The notes: generated from the letters alone by a model not told the origin. Shown: positions 25,978 to 35,273, counted from the first letter of the stretch. The stretch is DNA of 64,000 bases from Hyphomicrobiales bacterium (GCA_900489925.1 UEHQ01000017.1:265142-329141); one strand, 5' to 3'. Translations and numbers: made by a program.

Positions 25978-26896
25978 CATCGCCATCAGTCACGCGGGTT
26001 CGGTTTCGACCGCTGTCCAGCACGAGCGCAGCGAGGCGCGCACCGCCTGGTTGCTGGCGGCGCCCGCAATCGTGCTCCTTGTCCTTTTCGTGCTGCTTCC
26101 CGTTGTTGCCGTGCTGATCCTCGGCTTTACGGATTTCGAACTCGGCGTCGGCAACATCCGCTTCGTCGGCTTCGAGAACTATGCCCATCTCTTCAGCGAC
26201 CGCATCTTCCGCAAGGCGCTCTGGAACACGACGCTCTACACTGGAATCGTCGCACCCGTTTCGATCCTGCTCGGCCTTGGCGTCGCGATGCTGATTGAAA
26301 GCGAAGGCTGGGGGAAGAGCTTCTTCCGTACGGCCTATTTCCTGCCGGTCGTTTCCCTGATCGTCGCGATGGCAACCGTGTGGCAGTATCTGTTTCATCC
26401 GACCATCGGTCCAATCAACGCGTTGGCCGGCCTCGTCGGCCTCCCCAAGCTTAACTGGCTCGGCAGTTCATCCACCGCGCTCTACAGCCTTGCCATCATC
26501 GGCATCTGGCAGTCGGTCGGCTTCAACATGGTGCTGTTTCTTGCCGGATTGACGGCGATCCCGCGCGAGCTCTATGCCGCGGCCGAGATCGACGGCGCGA
26601 AATCGTCGCTCGATCGCTTCCGGCTCGTGACTTGGCCGATGCTCGGGCCGACGACGCTCTTCGTCGTCATCATCAGCATCACTAATGCCGTGAAGACTTT
26701 CGAGACCGTGAAGACATTGACGGATGGCGGTCCGAACCATGCCTCGGAGGTGCTGCTCTTCACTATCTACCAGGAAGGCTTCGTGTACATGAAGGTCGGC
26801 TATGCCTCCGCCATGACCATGGTCTTCCTCGCCATTCTCGTCGTGCTGATGTTCCTTCAGTACCGTATCCTCGACCGGCGGGTGCACTACACATGA
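25970..26896 (+). CDS. Sugar-type ABC transporter permease (MalF/UgpA family)
   Basis: 308 aa from ATG 25970, inside the end of the ATPase gene. Six membrane spans, the first at about 26-50 (AWLLAAPAIVLLVLFVLLPVV). The permease EAA loop ELYAAAEIDGAKSSLDRFRLVTWPML contacts the ATPase. It pairs with the MalG-like permease encoded next (ATGA overlap) in the inner membrane. Confidence 0.92.
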   Translation: MASIAISHAGSVSTAVQHERSEARTAWLLAAPAIVLLVLFVLLPVVAVLILGFTDFELGVGNIRFVGFENYAHLFSDRIFRKALWNTTLYTGIVAPVSILLGLGVAMLIESEGWGKSFFRTAYFLPVVSLIVAMATVWQYLFHPTIGPINALAGLVGLPKLNWLGSSSTALYSLAIIGIWQSVGFNMVLFLAGLTAIPRELYAAAEIDGAKSSLDRFRLVTWPMLGPTTLFVVIISITNAVKTFETVKTLTDGGPNHASEVLLFTIYQEGFVYMKVGYASAMTMVFLAILVVLMFLQYRILDRRVHYT

Positions 26897-27732
26897 GAAC
26901 ACAGTCTCGTCTGACGCCCGGTCGCGTGTTGCGCCTGGCGCTCCTGATCCTCGGCGCTGTCATCTTCCTCGCGCCCTACATCTTCATGATCTCCACGGCC
27001 GGAAAGGCGCAGGATGATATCTTCACTGCGGCCCTGTCGCTTATCCCGCAGCAGTTCCGTTACCTGGAGAATTTCAGCAAGGCGCTCGAGAAGGTCGATA
27101 TGGGCCGGCTCTTGTGGAACGGTGTTCTCGTCTGTGCGCTGATCTTCTTCTTCCAGGTGGTCGTCGCCATTCCGTGTGCCTACGCCATGGCCAAGCTACG
27201 CTTCCGCGCCGCGCGCACCATGATGGCGCTCGTCATGCTGGGGCTGCTTGTGCCGATCCACGCCACGGCGCTACCGCTCTATGTCGGCTTCGACAAGCTC
27301 TCGCTGCTCAACAGCTATACCGCGTTGGTCGCGCCGTTCACCATTTCGGTTTTCGCGATCTTCCTGTTCCTGCAGTTCTTCCGCGCCATGCCTGACGATC
27401 TCATCAATGCCGCGCGGCTCGATGGCATGTCGGAACTCGGCATCATCTCCCGCGTGATCGTGCCTAACGCATGGCCGGCGGTCACCGCATTCGCGATCTT
27501 CTCGGTCGTCGCGCACTGGAACGATCTCTATTGGCCGCTGATCGTGATCAGCAAGCCGCAATTCGCCACGCCGCCGCTTGGTCTCATGAACTTCCGCGCC
27601 GCGGAAGCCGGTGACGACTACGGGGCGCTGATGGCGGCCACCATCATCATCACCATCCCTCTCGTCGCAGCCTACCTGTTCGCCCAGAAGCGCTTCGTCG
27701 AAGGCATAACCATGACCGGTCTCAAAGGCTGA
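26893..27732 (+). CDS. Sugar-type ABC transporter permease (MalG/UgpE family)
   Basis: 279 aa, six membrane spans beginning at about 12-35 (LRLALLILGAVIFLAPYIFMIS). The EAA loop DDLINAARLDGMSELGIISRVIVPNAWPA is intact, and it ends in the usual KRFVEGITMTGLKG of this family. It overlaps the upstream permease by 4 nt and is followed 25 nt later by the binding protein. Forms the transmembrane channel with its partner. Confidence 0.93.
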   Translation: MRTQSRLTPGRVLRLALLILGAVIFLAPYIFMISTAGKAQDDIFTAALSLIPQQFRYLENFSKALEKVDMGRLLWNGVLVCALIFFFQVVVAIPCAYAMAKLRFRAARTMMALVMLGLLVPIHATALPLYVGFDKLSLLNSYTALVAPFTISVFAIFLFLQFFRAMPDDLINAARLDGMSELGIISRVIVPNAWPAVTAFAIFSVVAHWNDLYWPLIVISKPQFATPPLGLMNFRAAEAGDDYGALMAATIIITIPLVAAYLFAQKRFVEGITMTGLKG

Positions 27733-27757
27733 CCGGTCGAACCCAGGAGAACCAGCG

Positions 27758-29023
27758 ATGAAGCATTTCACCAAGTTCCTCGCAGCGGCGACGCTGTCGA
27801 TGGCTGCGGCCCTGCCGGCCTATGCCGAAACAACGCTGACCGTGCACTATCCCATGCCAGGTTTCTTCAAGGACGTGATGGACACGGTCTCGAAGAAGTT
27901 CATGGAAGAAAACCCGGACATCAAGATCCAGTTCGCCGCCCCGTCCGCGACCTATGAGGATGGCATCCAGCTCATCCTGCGCCAGGCCGGCACCTCGGAA
28001 ATGCCCGACCTCACCTTCATCGGCCTGAACCGCCTTCGCATGCTCGACGCGCGCAATGTCGCTGTCGACCTGACGCCAATTGTCCAGAAAGAGGGCAACA
28101 TGGCCGAGCAGGGCTTCTCCGACACCATTCTCAAGCTCGCTCAGGTCAACGGCAAGCAAGTTGGCCTCGCCTTCGCGACTTCGAACCCGATCATGTATTA
28201 CAACGCCGATCTGGTGAAGGCTGCCGGTGGCGACCCTGACAACCCGCCCAAGACCTGGGACGAAGTCATCGCGCTCGGTGGCAAGATCAAGGCACTCGGC
28301 AATGGCGTCGACGGCATCGACTTCCGTTGGCAGGGTGACGACTGGATGTTCTCGGCACTGCTCTTCGGCGCCGGCGGATCGATGCTGAGCCCGGACGAAC
28401 AGAACGTCGCCTTCAACGGTCCCGAAGGCCAGAAGGCCGTCGACCTGATCGCCCGCATGGTCAAGGAAGGCGGAATGCCGGTGTTCACGAAGCCAGCTGG
28501 CGAGCAGGCTTTTGCCGCCGGTAAGGTCGGTTTCGAGTTCCAGACAACTGGCGCGCTCGTCAACACGATCAAGAATGTCGGCAAGAAGTTCGATCTGCGC
28601 ACGGCGAAGATCCCGCTGATCGATCCTGAGAAGGGCCACCTGCCGACGGGCGGCAACGCCGTCGTCATCCTGACCCATGACACCGCAAAGCAGGAAGCCG
28701 CCTGGAAGTTCGCGAAGTTCGCCGCCGGTCCTTACGGCGCTTCGGTTGTGGTACCCGGCACCGGCTACGTCCCGAACAACGAACTCGCCGCCAAGTCGGC
28801 TGAGTATCTCGGTGACTTCTACAAGAAGAACCCGCTCTTCCAGGCCGGCCTCAGCCAGATGCCCCTGATGGTTCCGTGGTATGCTTTCCCGGGATCGAAC
28901 GGCGTCAAGGTTACCCAGACCATCGTCGACAATCTGTCGCGTATCGTCGACGGCTCCGCCGAACCGAAGGAAGCGCTTGACGACGCAGCTGCCGATGTCG
29001 AAGGCATGCTGCCGCGCAGCTAA
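27758..29023 (+). CDS. Extracellular solute-binding protein (family 1)
   Basis: 421 aa with a signal peptide (MKHFTKFLAAATLSMAAALPAYA). The mature protein is a family 1 carbohydrate/glycerophosphate binder: TTLTVHYPMPGFFKDVMD, a hinge QVGLAFATSNPIMYYNADL and the closing NGVKVTQTIVDNLSRIVDG. The ligand is delivered to the preceding permeases. Last gene of the operon. Its TAA overlaps the TAG of the convergent LacI gene. It resembles UgpB in overall pattern, but the ligand is not determined. Confidence 0.9.
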   Translation: MKHFTKFLAAATLSMAAALPAYAETTLTVHYPMPGFFKDVMDTVSKKFMEENPDIKIQFAAPSATYEDGIQLILRQAGTSEMPDLTFIGLNRLRMLDARNVAVDLTPIVQKEGNMAEQGFSDTILKLAQVNGKQVGLAFATSNPIMYYNADLVKAAGGDPDNPPKTWDEVIALGGKIKALGNGVDGIDFRWQGDDWMFSALLFGAGGSMLSPDEQNVAFNGPEGQKAVDLIARMVKEGGMPVFTKPAGEQAFAAGKVGFEFQTTGALVNTIKNVGKKFDLRTAKIPLIDPEKGHLPTGGNAVVILTHDTAKQEAAWKFAKFAAGPYGASVVVPGTGYVPNNELAAKSAEYLGDFYKKNPLFQAGLSQMPLMVPWYAFPGSNGVKVTQTIVDNLSRIVDGSAEPKEALDDAAADVEGMLPRS

Positions 29024-30060
29024 GACCCATCACGCATGATACTGGAACCGCCGCGCCTGAGGGTTGCGGCGGTTTCGCTTTGTTCAAGGGTTCGCACGGT
29101 GCCTCCTTCACGCAAAGCATAGGAGAGCTCGAGATGCCGGCGCGGCGCATTGTTCTCGGCGATATCGAGCAGCAGCGAGGCGGCCGTCGTCCCCATGATG
29201 GCATCCGGCATCTCGATGGTCGTCAGGGGCGGGTCGATGAGCTTGCCGATCGCGATACCGTCGAAGCCAGCGACAGACACATCACCGGGAACGGAAAGCC
29301 CTTCGCGCCGTACCGCGCCGATGACGCTAAGCGCGATCAGATCGTTCGAGCCGATGATCGCCGTGGGGCGATGAGCCTGCAGGGCACGACCGAGATCCAG
29401 TTGGTCGTAGCCGCTGACGAAGGACGTCTCGATCGCATCGAGCGGCGCTACTGCCGCCTCCTCCATCGCCTTCCGATATCCGTGATAGCGCAATAGCGCC
29501 CGGTCCGAGGCGGCGAAATTGCCGGAGACGAAGAGAATCCTGCTGTGCCCCTTCGACAGCAGGAATTCGGTCAGCCGGTGCCCTGCCCTGTAGTTGTTGA
29601 CGGTCACCGCTGCGGGAAAGCGCTCGCTTGGCGAACTGCCGAGAAGCACGGTCGGCGGCAAGTCGCGTTCGGCCGCAAGACTGGTGCCACCGTCGCAGAC
29701 CGTGAGGATGAGACCGGTCGGACGCTCGCCCAGCAAACTGGCGACAGCATGCGCTTCCTGGTCCGGATCATAGTTCGACTGGGCAATCAAAACGCTATGG
29801 CCGGCGGCCAGCATGCGATTCTGTATGCCTGAGAGCGAGGAGGCGAAGACCGGATTGGTAACGCTCGGCACCAGGACACCGATAACGGGGCGTCGGGTAT
29901 TGCGCGTGAAGGGAGCGCCGAACCCATAACCGATCTCCGCTGCCGCCCGCCGCACCCGGAGCGCGGTCGCCTGGCTGACGGGTCCGCTCAAGTTCAGGAC
30001 CCGGCTCGCGGTCGCTGACGAGCATCCCGCCCGCAATGCAACCTGTTTCAGAGTCGCCAT
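29020..30060 (-). CDS. LacI-family transcriptional regulator
   Basis: 346 aa. LacI helix-turn-helix and hinge (1-57: ATLKQVALRAGCSSATASRVLNLSG, ALRVRRAAAEIGYG), then a periplasmic-binding-protein-like core (RPVIGVLVPSVTNPVFASSLSG ... PTAIIGSNDLIALSVIGAV, VSVAGFDGIAIGKLIDPPLTTIEMP). It is convergent with the transporter operon and shares its stop region, so it is the likely regulator of that import system. Its last coding bases also contain a hairpin at 29046-29074. Confidence 0.92.
   Translation of the reverse strand: MATLKQVALRAGCSSATASRVLNLSGPVSQATALRVRRAAAEIGYGFGAPFTRNTRRPVIGVLVPSVTNPVFASSLSGIQNRMLAAGHSVLIAQSNYDPDQEAHAVASLLGERPTGLILTVCDGGTSLAAERDLPPTVLLGSSPSERFPAAVTVNNYRAGHRLTEFLLSKGHSRILFVSGNFAASDRALLRYHGYRKAMEEAAVAPLDAIETSFVSGYDQLDLGRALQAHRPTAIIGSNDLIALSVIGAVRREGLSVPGDVSVAGFDGIAIGKLIDPPLTTIEMPDAIMGTTAASLLLDIAENNAPRRHLELSYALREGGTVRTLEQSETAATLRRGGSSIMRDGS
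29046..29074 (+). terminator. Hairpin terminator of the transporter operon inside the LacI gene end
   Basis: Perfect 9-bp stem AACCGCCGC/GCGGCGGTT with an 11-nt loop, followed by TTCGCTTTG. It lies 23 bp after the binding-protein stop and within the last codons of the convergent regulator gene. Confidence 0.55.
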
Positions 30061-30548
30061 CGATCGTCGCCCTCTTCTCGGAAGATCAGTTGGGGCGGAT
30101 CAATACACACGGCTTGTCATGGAACGATGACGGAAACGCAGTCGATACAAAGCTGTCGCACTAGACTGCCCGCGAGCGCATTGTGGCCACCAGAGCGCGA
30201 TCAAGATGAGTGGATGCGTCGCTCGCCCATCATTACAAATCCTTTCAGCTCAGCAATCATTTGAAACACTGCGGCCACACCGAGGTCACGCTTCGTGGTC
30301 AAATGCTTGCACATCGCAACGCAACAGGTGGGCACGAGAGATGCCAGTCTGACAGTTGCGTAAGGCAGGTTTTGCCGGACTTATGTTGATGATTTTTAAT
30401 TGACCCGTCCAAGAGCCGGGTCATGAGTATCGCCCTTCCAACCCCTCAAGGAAAACGGCGATGGGCCCGGATAGGCCCTCGATCGCTCGGCCAAAAACGT
30501 CGAGCGATCGATCTCTTTGCTACGAGCGATATTGGAACGGAAAGACAG
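30061..30548. other. Intergenic region with two inverted repeats
   Basis: About 488 bp. It holds an IR of TGACCCG/CGGGTCA (30401-30423) and a strong 11-bp stem at 30479-30511. An open frame starts at 30423 in phase with the small gene downstream, but the hairpin makes the later ATG more likely. Otherwise nothing recognised. Confidence 0.45.
30479..30511. repeat. Strong stem-loop upstream of small unknown gene
   Basis: TCGATCGCTCG and CGAGCGATCGA are perfectly complementary around an 11-nt loop (GCCAAAAACGT). The stem ends 37 bp before the ATG at 30549 and could be an attenuator, terminator or RNA element. Confidence 0.5.
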
Positions 30549-30884
30549 ATGTCAGAGACAATCCAGAAGCTGTGCGAGCTTCGCACACAGATCAGTTGCT
30601 GCGACGCAACCACCGCGACGCAGCTCCCAAAAGCAACACACAGCCTGATCGTGGAAGTCCTCGATGCAGCACCGACATGTGCTTATGTTGTCGATTGCCT
30701 TCCTGCTATCAGCGTCTCGATGAACACGCTTTTGCGGGCGTTGGGTACTTTCGGACGTCAGCCCCGATCTCAAGGCGCGATCGCGGACGCGCGCAGCGAC
30801 TTCCTACGAATGATTGACATCTTCTTTGATGAGGTCAGTCTCCAGCTTGCGCCCCAGAGCAACGTCGTCTTTTTTCGCGCGTAG
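30549..30884 (+). CDS. Hypothetical small protein
   Basis: 111 aa from ATG 30549. A longer frame starts at 30423 but would translate through the hairpin. Sequence features: four Cys (C8, two adjacent near 18, and CAYVVDC later), mixed helices (MNTLLRALGTFG, ARSDFLRMIDIFFDEVSLQL). No signal peptide or known motif. It sits 500 bp before flgE, and I cannot say whether it relates to flagella. Confidence 0.45.
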   Translation: MSETIQKLCELRTQISCCDATTATQLPKATHSLIVEVLDAAPTCAYVVDCLPAISVSMNTLLRALGTFGRQPRSQGAIADARSDFLRMIDIFFDEVSLQLAPQSNVVFFRA

Positions 30885-31389
30885 GCTCGTAGAGCAAACG
30901 CCCGCCAGCCAAAACCAATTGTGTTGTCAGTCGCTCCAGGGCTGCCCGACGAGAAACCAGCCATCCAAAACGAGGCTTTCAGGTTCACGACGAGGACCTC
31001 CGCGAACTCCCCTGATCCGGCAACAAGTTCATCGGCATCTCGCGACCGCTCAACCGCTTACGCCTAAATAAGCGACGCGCGGACACACCGTGCTCGGCTG
31101 CCAGATGTCTTTTGATGGCCGCCTCTAATCCCCCTCAAGACAAAAAATCGCAGGTCATTTATCGGGTTGCGGAAGTCAGCTTTATATTTACGGTACTACA
31201 AAGTACTTTAATGATTCACCGCTGACCGGCCTGAGCAAGCGTCAGCGGGCGTGTGGGGATGATCCGCACGACTGAAGCCAATCCCAACTTCCCGCCAGAC
31301 AACACGGTCGACACACGTCTTCCGTGCGGTCGTTGCTGTGGCTCGAGTTGGCGGCGGCATGTCTCCAAAATCAAGACAAGGGAAGCGCT
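30885..31389. other. Upstream region of the flagellar trio
   Basis: 505 bp without a recognised gene. It contains an AT-rich tract around 31180-31215 with inverted repeat GTACT/AGTAC (31193-31206), probably the promoter or regulator site for flgE. A frame opening at 31324 in phase with flgE is non-homologous before 31390. Confidence 0.45.
31193..31206. promoter_or_regulatory. Candidate regulatory repeat upstream of flgE
   Basis: GTACT-ACAA-AGTAC, an inverted repeat in an AT-rich tract about 185 bp before the flgE start. Position suggests a regulatory role; no factor can be named. Confidence 0.3.
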
Positions 31390-32685
31390 ATGAGCATCTT
31401 CGGCAGTATGAAAACAGCGGTATCTGGAATGGCGGCGCAGGCAAATCGCTTGAGCACGGTCGCCGATAACATCGCCAACTCCAATACGACGGGTTACAAG
31501 TCGGTTTCCACTGCGTTTTCCTCCCTCGTATTGCCGTCCACGACTGGCAACTACAGCTCAGGCGGCGTGCAAACAACGGTGCGCCAGGCCGTCGCCGAAC
31601 AGGGTGATATCTCTTATACGACGTCGGCCTATAATCTCGCGATCTCAGGGGACGGCTTCTTCATCGTCACTGGCGCAGACGGTACGCCGGTCTTGACGCG
31701 CGCAGGCGATTTCTCCGTCGATTCCAGCGGCAATCTCGTCAACAGTGCCGGCTACACGTTGATGGGCTACTCCTATGATTCCGGCGCTCCCGCCGTCGTC
31801 GTGAACGGCTTTGATGGCCTTGTTCCGATCAATGTCAGCCAGTCGGGCCTTAGCGCCGTGGCTTCCACGTCAGCCTATTTCAGCGGCAATCTGGATGCGA
31901 GCGCGGAAGTTGTTTCAGACACCAGCACATTGCCGAGCGCCAACGACGCAACGACAATCACCGACGACACCAAGAAGATGTCGCTGGTGGCCTATGACAC
32001 CCTCGGCAACACGGTGCAGTACGACTACTACTTCACCAAGACCGGCGAAATTACCGATGCGAACGGCGCCGTAACGGGCTCGACCTGGGAGGTGGCGGTC
32101 TATCGCAATGCCGACGCCACGACAGGCGGTACCACCTCTTTCCCCTATTCGTCCAGCGCCGTCAGCGTTGCCACGCTGAACTTCGATGCGAATGGGCAAC
32201 TCGCATCGGCCACCGATACGGACATCGTCGACCCGGTAACGGCCGGGACGATCACGATGGACTACTCGGACTTTACGCAGCTCGCATCTGATTTCGCGGC
32301 CACCGGATCCGCCGACGGTCAGGCCGCAAGCACGGTCAGTTCCGTCAGCATCGGGACCGACGGCGTCGTGTCGGTTTCCTATTCGAACGGAACGACAAAA
32401 TCGCTCTATCAGATCCCGCTCGCGACCGTTGCAAGTCCTGACAATCTCACCTTGCTCAGCGGAAACGTCTACAGCGCAAACGGCGCGTCGGGCGTCACGG
32501 TCACGGGCTTTCCGCAATCGAACGGGCTTGGTTCCATCCAGTCGGGCGCATTGGAAAGCTCCAACGTCGATCTGGCCGGCGAACTGACTGAGATGATCGA
32601 GGCTCAGCGTTCGTACACCGCCAACTCCAAGGTCTTCCAAACCGGCTCGGACATCATGGACGTTCTCGTCAACCTGAAGCGATAA
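31390..32685 (+). CDS. flgE: Flagellar hook protein FlgE
   Basis: 431 aa from ATG 31390 (AGGGAAG upstream). N-terminal basal-body rod motif (MSIFGSMKTAVSGMAAQANRL, VADNIANSNTTGYKS), a hook-type core (TSAYNLAISGDGFFIV, GYTLMGYSYD) and a C-terminal rod domain (SGALESSNVDLAGELTEMI, QRSYTANSKVFQTGSDIMD). FlgE polymerises outside the cell into the flagellar hook after type III export. First of three flagellar genes, 12 nt before flgK. Length is close to the usual rhizobial FlgE, which I recall as somewhat above 400 aa. Confidence 0.95.
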   Translation: MSIFGSMKTAVSGMAAQANRLSTVADNIANSNTTGYKSVSTAFSSLVLPSTTGNYSSGGVQTTVRQAVAEQGDISYTTSAYNLAISGDGFFIVTGADGTPVLTRAGDFSVDSSGNLVNSAGYTLMGYSYDSGAPAVVVNGFDGLVPINVSQSGLSAVASTSAYFSGNLDASAEVVSDTSTLPSANDATTITDDTKKMSLVAYDTLGNTVQYDYYFTKTGEITDANGAVTGSTWEVAVYRNADATTGGTTSFPYSSSAVSVATLNFDANGQLASATDTDIVDPVTAGTITMDYSDFTQLASDFAATGSADGQAASTVSSVSIGTDGVVSVSYSNGTTKSLYQIPLATVASPDNLTLLSGNVYSANGASGVTVTGFPQSNGLGSIQSGALESSNVDLAGELTEMIEAQRSYTANSKVFQTGSDIMDVLVNLKR

Positions 32686-32697
32686 GGACAGCCGACG

Positions 32698-34158
32698 ATG
32701 TCATTGTCCGCCGCGCTCAATACGACCAAAAGCATATTCAGCACGACGACCTACCAAAGCAGTGTTGTCGCCAACAATATCGCCAACTCAAGCAACACCG
32801 ACTATGTCCGCAGGGAAGCATCGGTCACGACCTCACTTGATGGAGCACAGGTCGTTGCCGTCTCCCGCGCGCAGGAAGATGCACTGCTGACGCAATATTT
32901 GCAGGCGAATGCGAGCGATAGCGGACAGCAGACCTTGCTCGACGGATTGGAGCAACTGAAATCGATCCTTGGGGGCAACGATTACGAAACGTCCCCAAGC
33001 ACATATCTCGCCGCTTTTCAGGAGGCACTACAGACCTTTGCAACATCACCGAGCAGCTCTGTCGCCGGTCAGGCGGCAGTAACCGCGGCGCAGGATCTGG
33101 CGAACTCGCTCAACGATGCTAGCGACAGCGTTCAATCTCTTCGAGAGGACGCCGATGCGGAAATTGCGACCCAGGTCGACACGCTGAACAGCCTTCTGGC
33201 GCAGTTCCAAACGGCAAATGATGCGGTCAAGGTCGCAACCGCAACCGGCGCGGATACGTCGAGCGCGCTTGACCAGCGGGATGCGCTGCTCAAGCAGATA
33301 TCGTCGATCATCGGGGTTACCACGGTGACCCGCGATAACAACGACATGGCGCTGTACACGAGTGACGGGACCACGCTGTTTGAGACGACCGCCCGCAGCG
33401 TCACTTTCGAGGCGACCTCCACCTTTGTGGCCGGAACTGAAGGCAACGCCGTCTATGTCGACGGCGTGGCCTTGAATGCTGGGGAAGGCTCGACGACTTC
33501 AGCAGACGGCAGCCTGCAGGCTCTGCTCCAGATCCGCGACGAGGTTGCGCCCGCATTTCAGACCCAACTTGACGAAATCGCAAAAGCTTTGGTTTCCGCC
33601 TTTTCGGAAACGGACGGCACGACGACCGTGCCGGGCCTATTCGTGTGGACAACCTCAACCGGTGCCGACGGAGAGACGCCGACAACGGACGATGTGATCA
33701 ACGGCATTGCAGCGACGATCACGGTAAACTCCAGCGTCATCACCACTGAGGGCGGCGACCCGATGAACCTCCGCGACGGATCCGTCAGCGGCATCACGGA
33801 TCTGAACAGTGACGACAATAGCGGTTTTTCCGACAATCTGAACGCGCTTTACTCCGTTCTGGATGCTACCCGCAGCTTCTCTTCGGATGCCGGGCTTTCG
33901 TCGAACGCCAGCATTATGTCCTATGCATCGGCATCGATTGGTTGGCTCGAAGAGTATCGGAGCGGCGCAACATCCGCTGCCGAGAACACTTCCGCCGCCT
34001 TATCTCGCACCAGTGAAGCGTACTCCAACGAGACGGGGGTCAACTTGGACGAAGAGCTCACCCTGCTTCTCGACATTGAGCAATCCTACAAGGCAGCGAC
34101 CAAGCTGCTCAACACAATCAACGAGATGCTGCAATCGCTGCTCGATCTGGGGACCTGA
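32698..34158 (+). CDS. flgK: Flagellar hook-associated protein 1 FlgK
   Basis: 486 aa. N-terminus with the axial-protein motif (SLSAALNTTKSIFSTT, VVANNIANSSNTDYVRREASVTT). The middle is Ser/Thr-rich and coiled. The C-terminal helix (GVNLDEELTLLLDIEQSYKAATKLLNTINEMLQSLL) closes the HAP1 fold. FlgK joins hook and filament. It lies 12 nt after flgE and 3 nt before flgL, in the standard order. Shorter than enterobacterial FlgK (about 547 aa), which is normal for rhizobia. Confidence 0.94.
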   Translation: MSLSAALNTTKSIFSTTTYQSSVVANNIANSSNTDYVRREASVTTSLDGAQVVAVSRAQEDALLTQYLQANASDSGQQTLLDGLEQLKSILGGNDYETSPSTYLAAFQEALQTFATSPSSSVAGQAAVTAAQDLANSLNDASDSVQSLREDADAEIATQVDTLNSLLAQFQTANDAVKVATATGADTSSALDQRDALLKQISSIIGVTTVTRDNNDMALYTSDGTTLFETTARSVTFEATSTFVAGTEGNAVYVDGVALNAGEGSTTSADGSLQALLQIRDEVAPAFQTQLDEIAKALVSAFSETDGTTTVPGLFVWTTSTGADGETPTTDDVINGIAATITVNSSVITTEGGDPMNLRDGSVSGITDLNSDDNSGFSDNLNALYSVLDATRSFSSDAGLSSNASIMSYASASIGWLEEYRSGATSAAENTSAALSRTSEAYSNETGVNLDEELTLLLDIEQSYKAATKLLNTINEMLQSLLDLGT

Positions 34159-34161
34159 ATC

Positions 34162-35208
34162 ATGAAATTGTCTTTCGTTTCCAGCACGGCTCTCGCTACA
34201 AGCCTTCGCCAAACCATCAGCCAAACCCAAACGCGCCTGATCACCGCGTCAACGGAAGCGACCACCGGAACCTATGCCGACCTCGGAGAATCGCTGGGAT
34301 CGGGCACGGCAACGAGCATCGATCTGCGCACCGCGATAGATCAGGCCGCGTCGCTGAAGGCAAACAACTCCGTCACGAGTGTTCGTCTCGACGCCTCCCA
34401 GACCACACTTTCCAGCCTCCAGGATGTTGCGGACTCACTCGTATCGAATTTGACAGCCCTTCAAGGCAGCCAGGATCCGACAAGCCTGACGATCGCACAG
34501 CAATCGGCAAGTGACACAATCTCCCAGCTGATATCCAGCGCCAATACGATGGTGAACGGCGAGTACATTTTTGCCGGGATCAATGTCGACGTGGCCCCGC
34601 TTTCGGACCAGAGCGCGGCTATGACATCCGCCATCTCGAGTGCGCTTGCAGACTATGCGAGTGGCCTTGGCAAATCGGTGAACGAACTGACGGGAGATGA
34701 AATGACGACATTCATCTCCGACACCGTCGAGCCGATGTTCTCCGAAGCCGCCTGGACAGATTCCACCAGTGGGTGGTCGAGTGCCTCCAGCACGAACATG
34801 ACCAGCCGGATCAGTACGTCCGAGACCGTCACATCCTCAACCAATGCCAACTCGGAAGGAATGCGTTATCTCGCCCTAGCGGCGACCGTTATCTCGGCGA
34901 TCGGATCGCAGGACATCAGTGCCGATGCTCTAAGCGCGGTGACATCATCGGCAATAAGCTATGCATCGCAGGCCAGCTCGGCGTTGGTTACCCAACAGAG
35001 CGTCCTCGGGCTTTCGCAGGAGCGCATCGAAAAGGCCAACGACGCTCTGGACGCACAATCGTCTCTCCTGACGACACGCCTTACCGAACTGCAGGGTGTT
35101 GATACCTACGAAGCATCGACATTGATCAACACGCTTCAGACGCAGCTCGAAACCGCTTACACGCTTGTCTCGAAGCTGCAAAGTTTGAGTTTGGTGGACT
35201 ATCTGTGA
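34162..35208 (+). CDS. flgL: Flagellar hook-associated protein 3 FlgL
   Basis: 348 aa. N-terminal flagellin-like helix (STALATSLRQTISQTQTRLITASTEATTGTYADLGESLG) and C-terminal helix (VLGLSQERIEKANDALDAQSSLL, EASTLINTLQTQLETAYTLVSKLQSLSLVDYL). Connects FlgK to the filament. It ends the trio. The genes usually next in rhizobial flagellar regions (flaF, flbT, flgD) are absent; VapBC follows instead. Confidence 0.93.
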   Translation: MKLSFVSSTALATSLRQTISQTQTRLITASTEATTGTYADLGESLGSGTATSIDLRTAIDQAASLKANNSVTSVRLDASQTTLSSLQDVADSLVSNLTALQGSQDPTSLTIAQQSASDTISQLISSANTMVNGEYIFAGINVDVAPLSDQSAAMTSAISSALADYASGLGKSVNELTGDEMTTFISDTVEPMFSEAAWTDSTSGWSSASSTNMTSRISTSETVTSSTNANSEGMRYLALAATVISAIGSQDISADALSAVTSSAISYASQASSALVTQQSVLGLSQERIEKANDALDAQSSLLTTRLTELQGVDTYEASTLINTLQTQLETAYTLVSKLQSLSLVDYL

Positions 35209-35273
35209 CGGGAGAAAATCGTTGCTGGTCGTTCCGGGCCTGCGGCCAACGGTCGTCTATCAACCAGAGGCAG

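Noticed and set aside
31915..32640. 241-codon minus-strand frame inside flgE
   Set aside because: Antisense to a complete FlgE. The composition is Arg/Gly-rich, without a recognisable domain.
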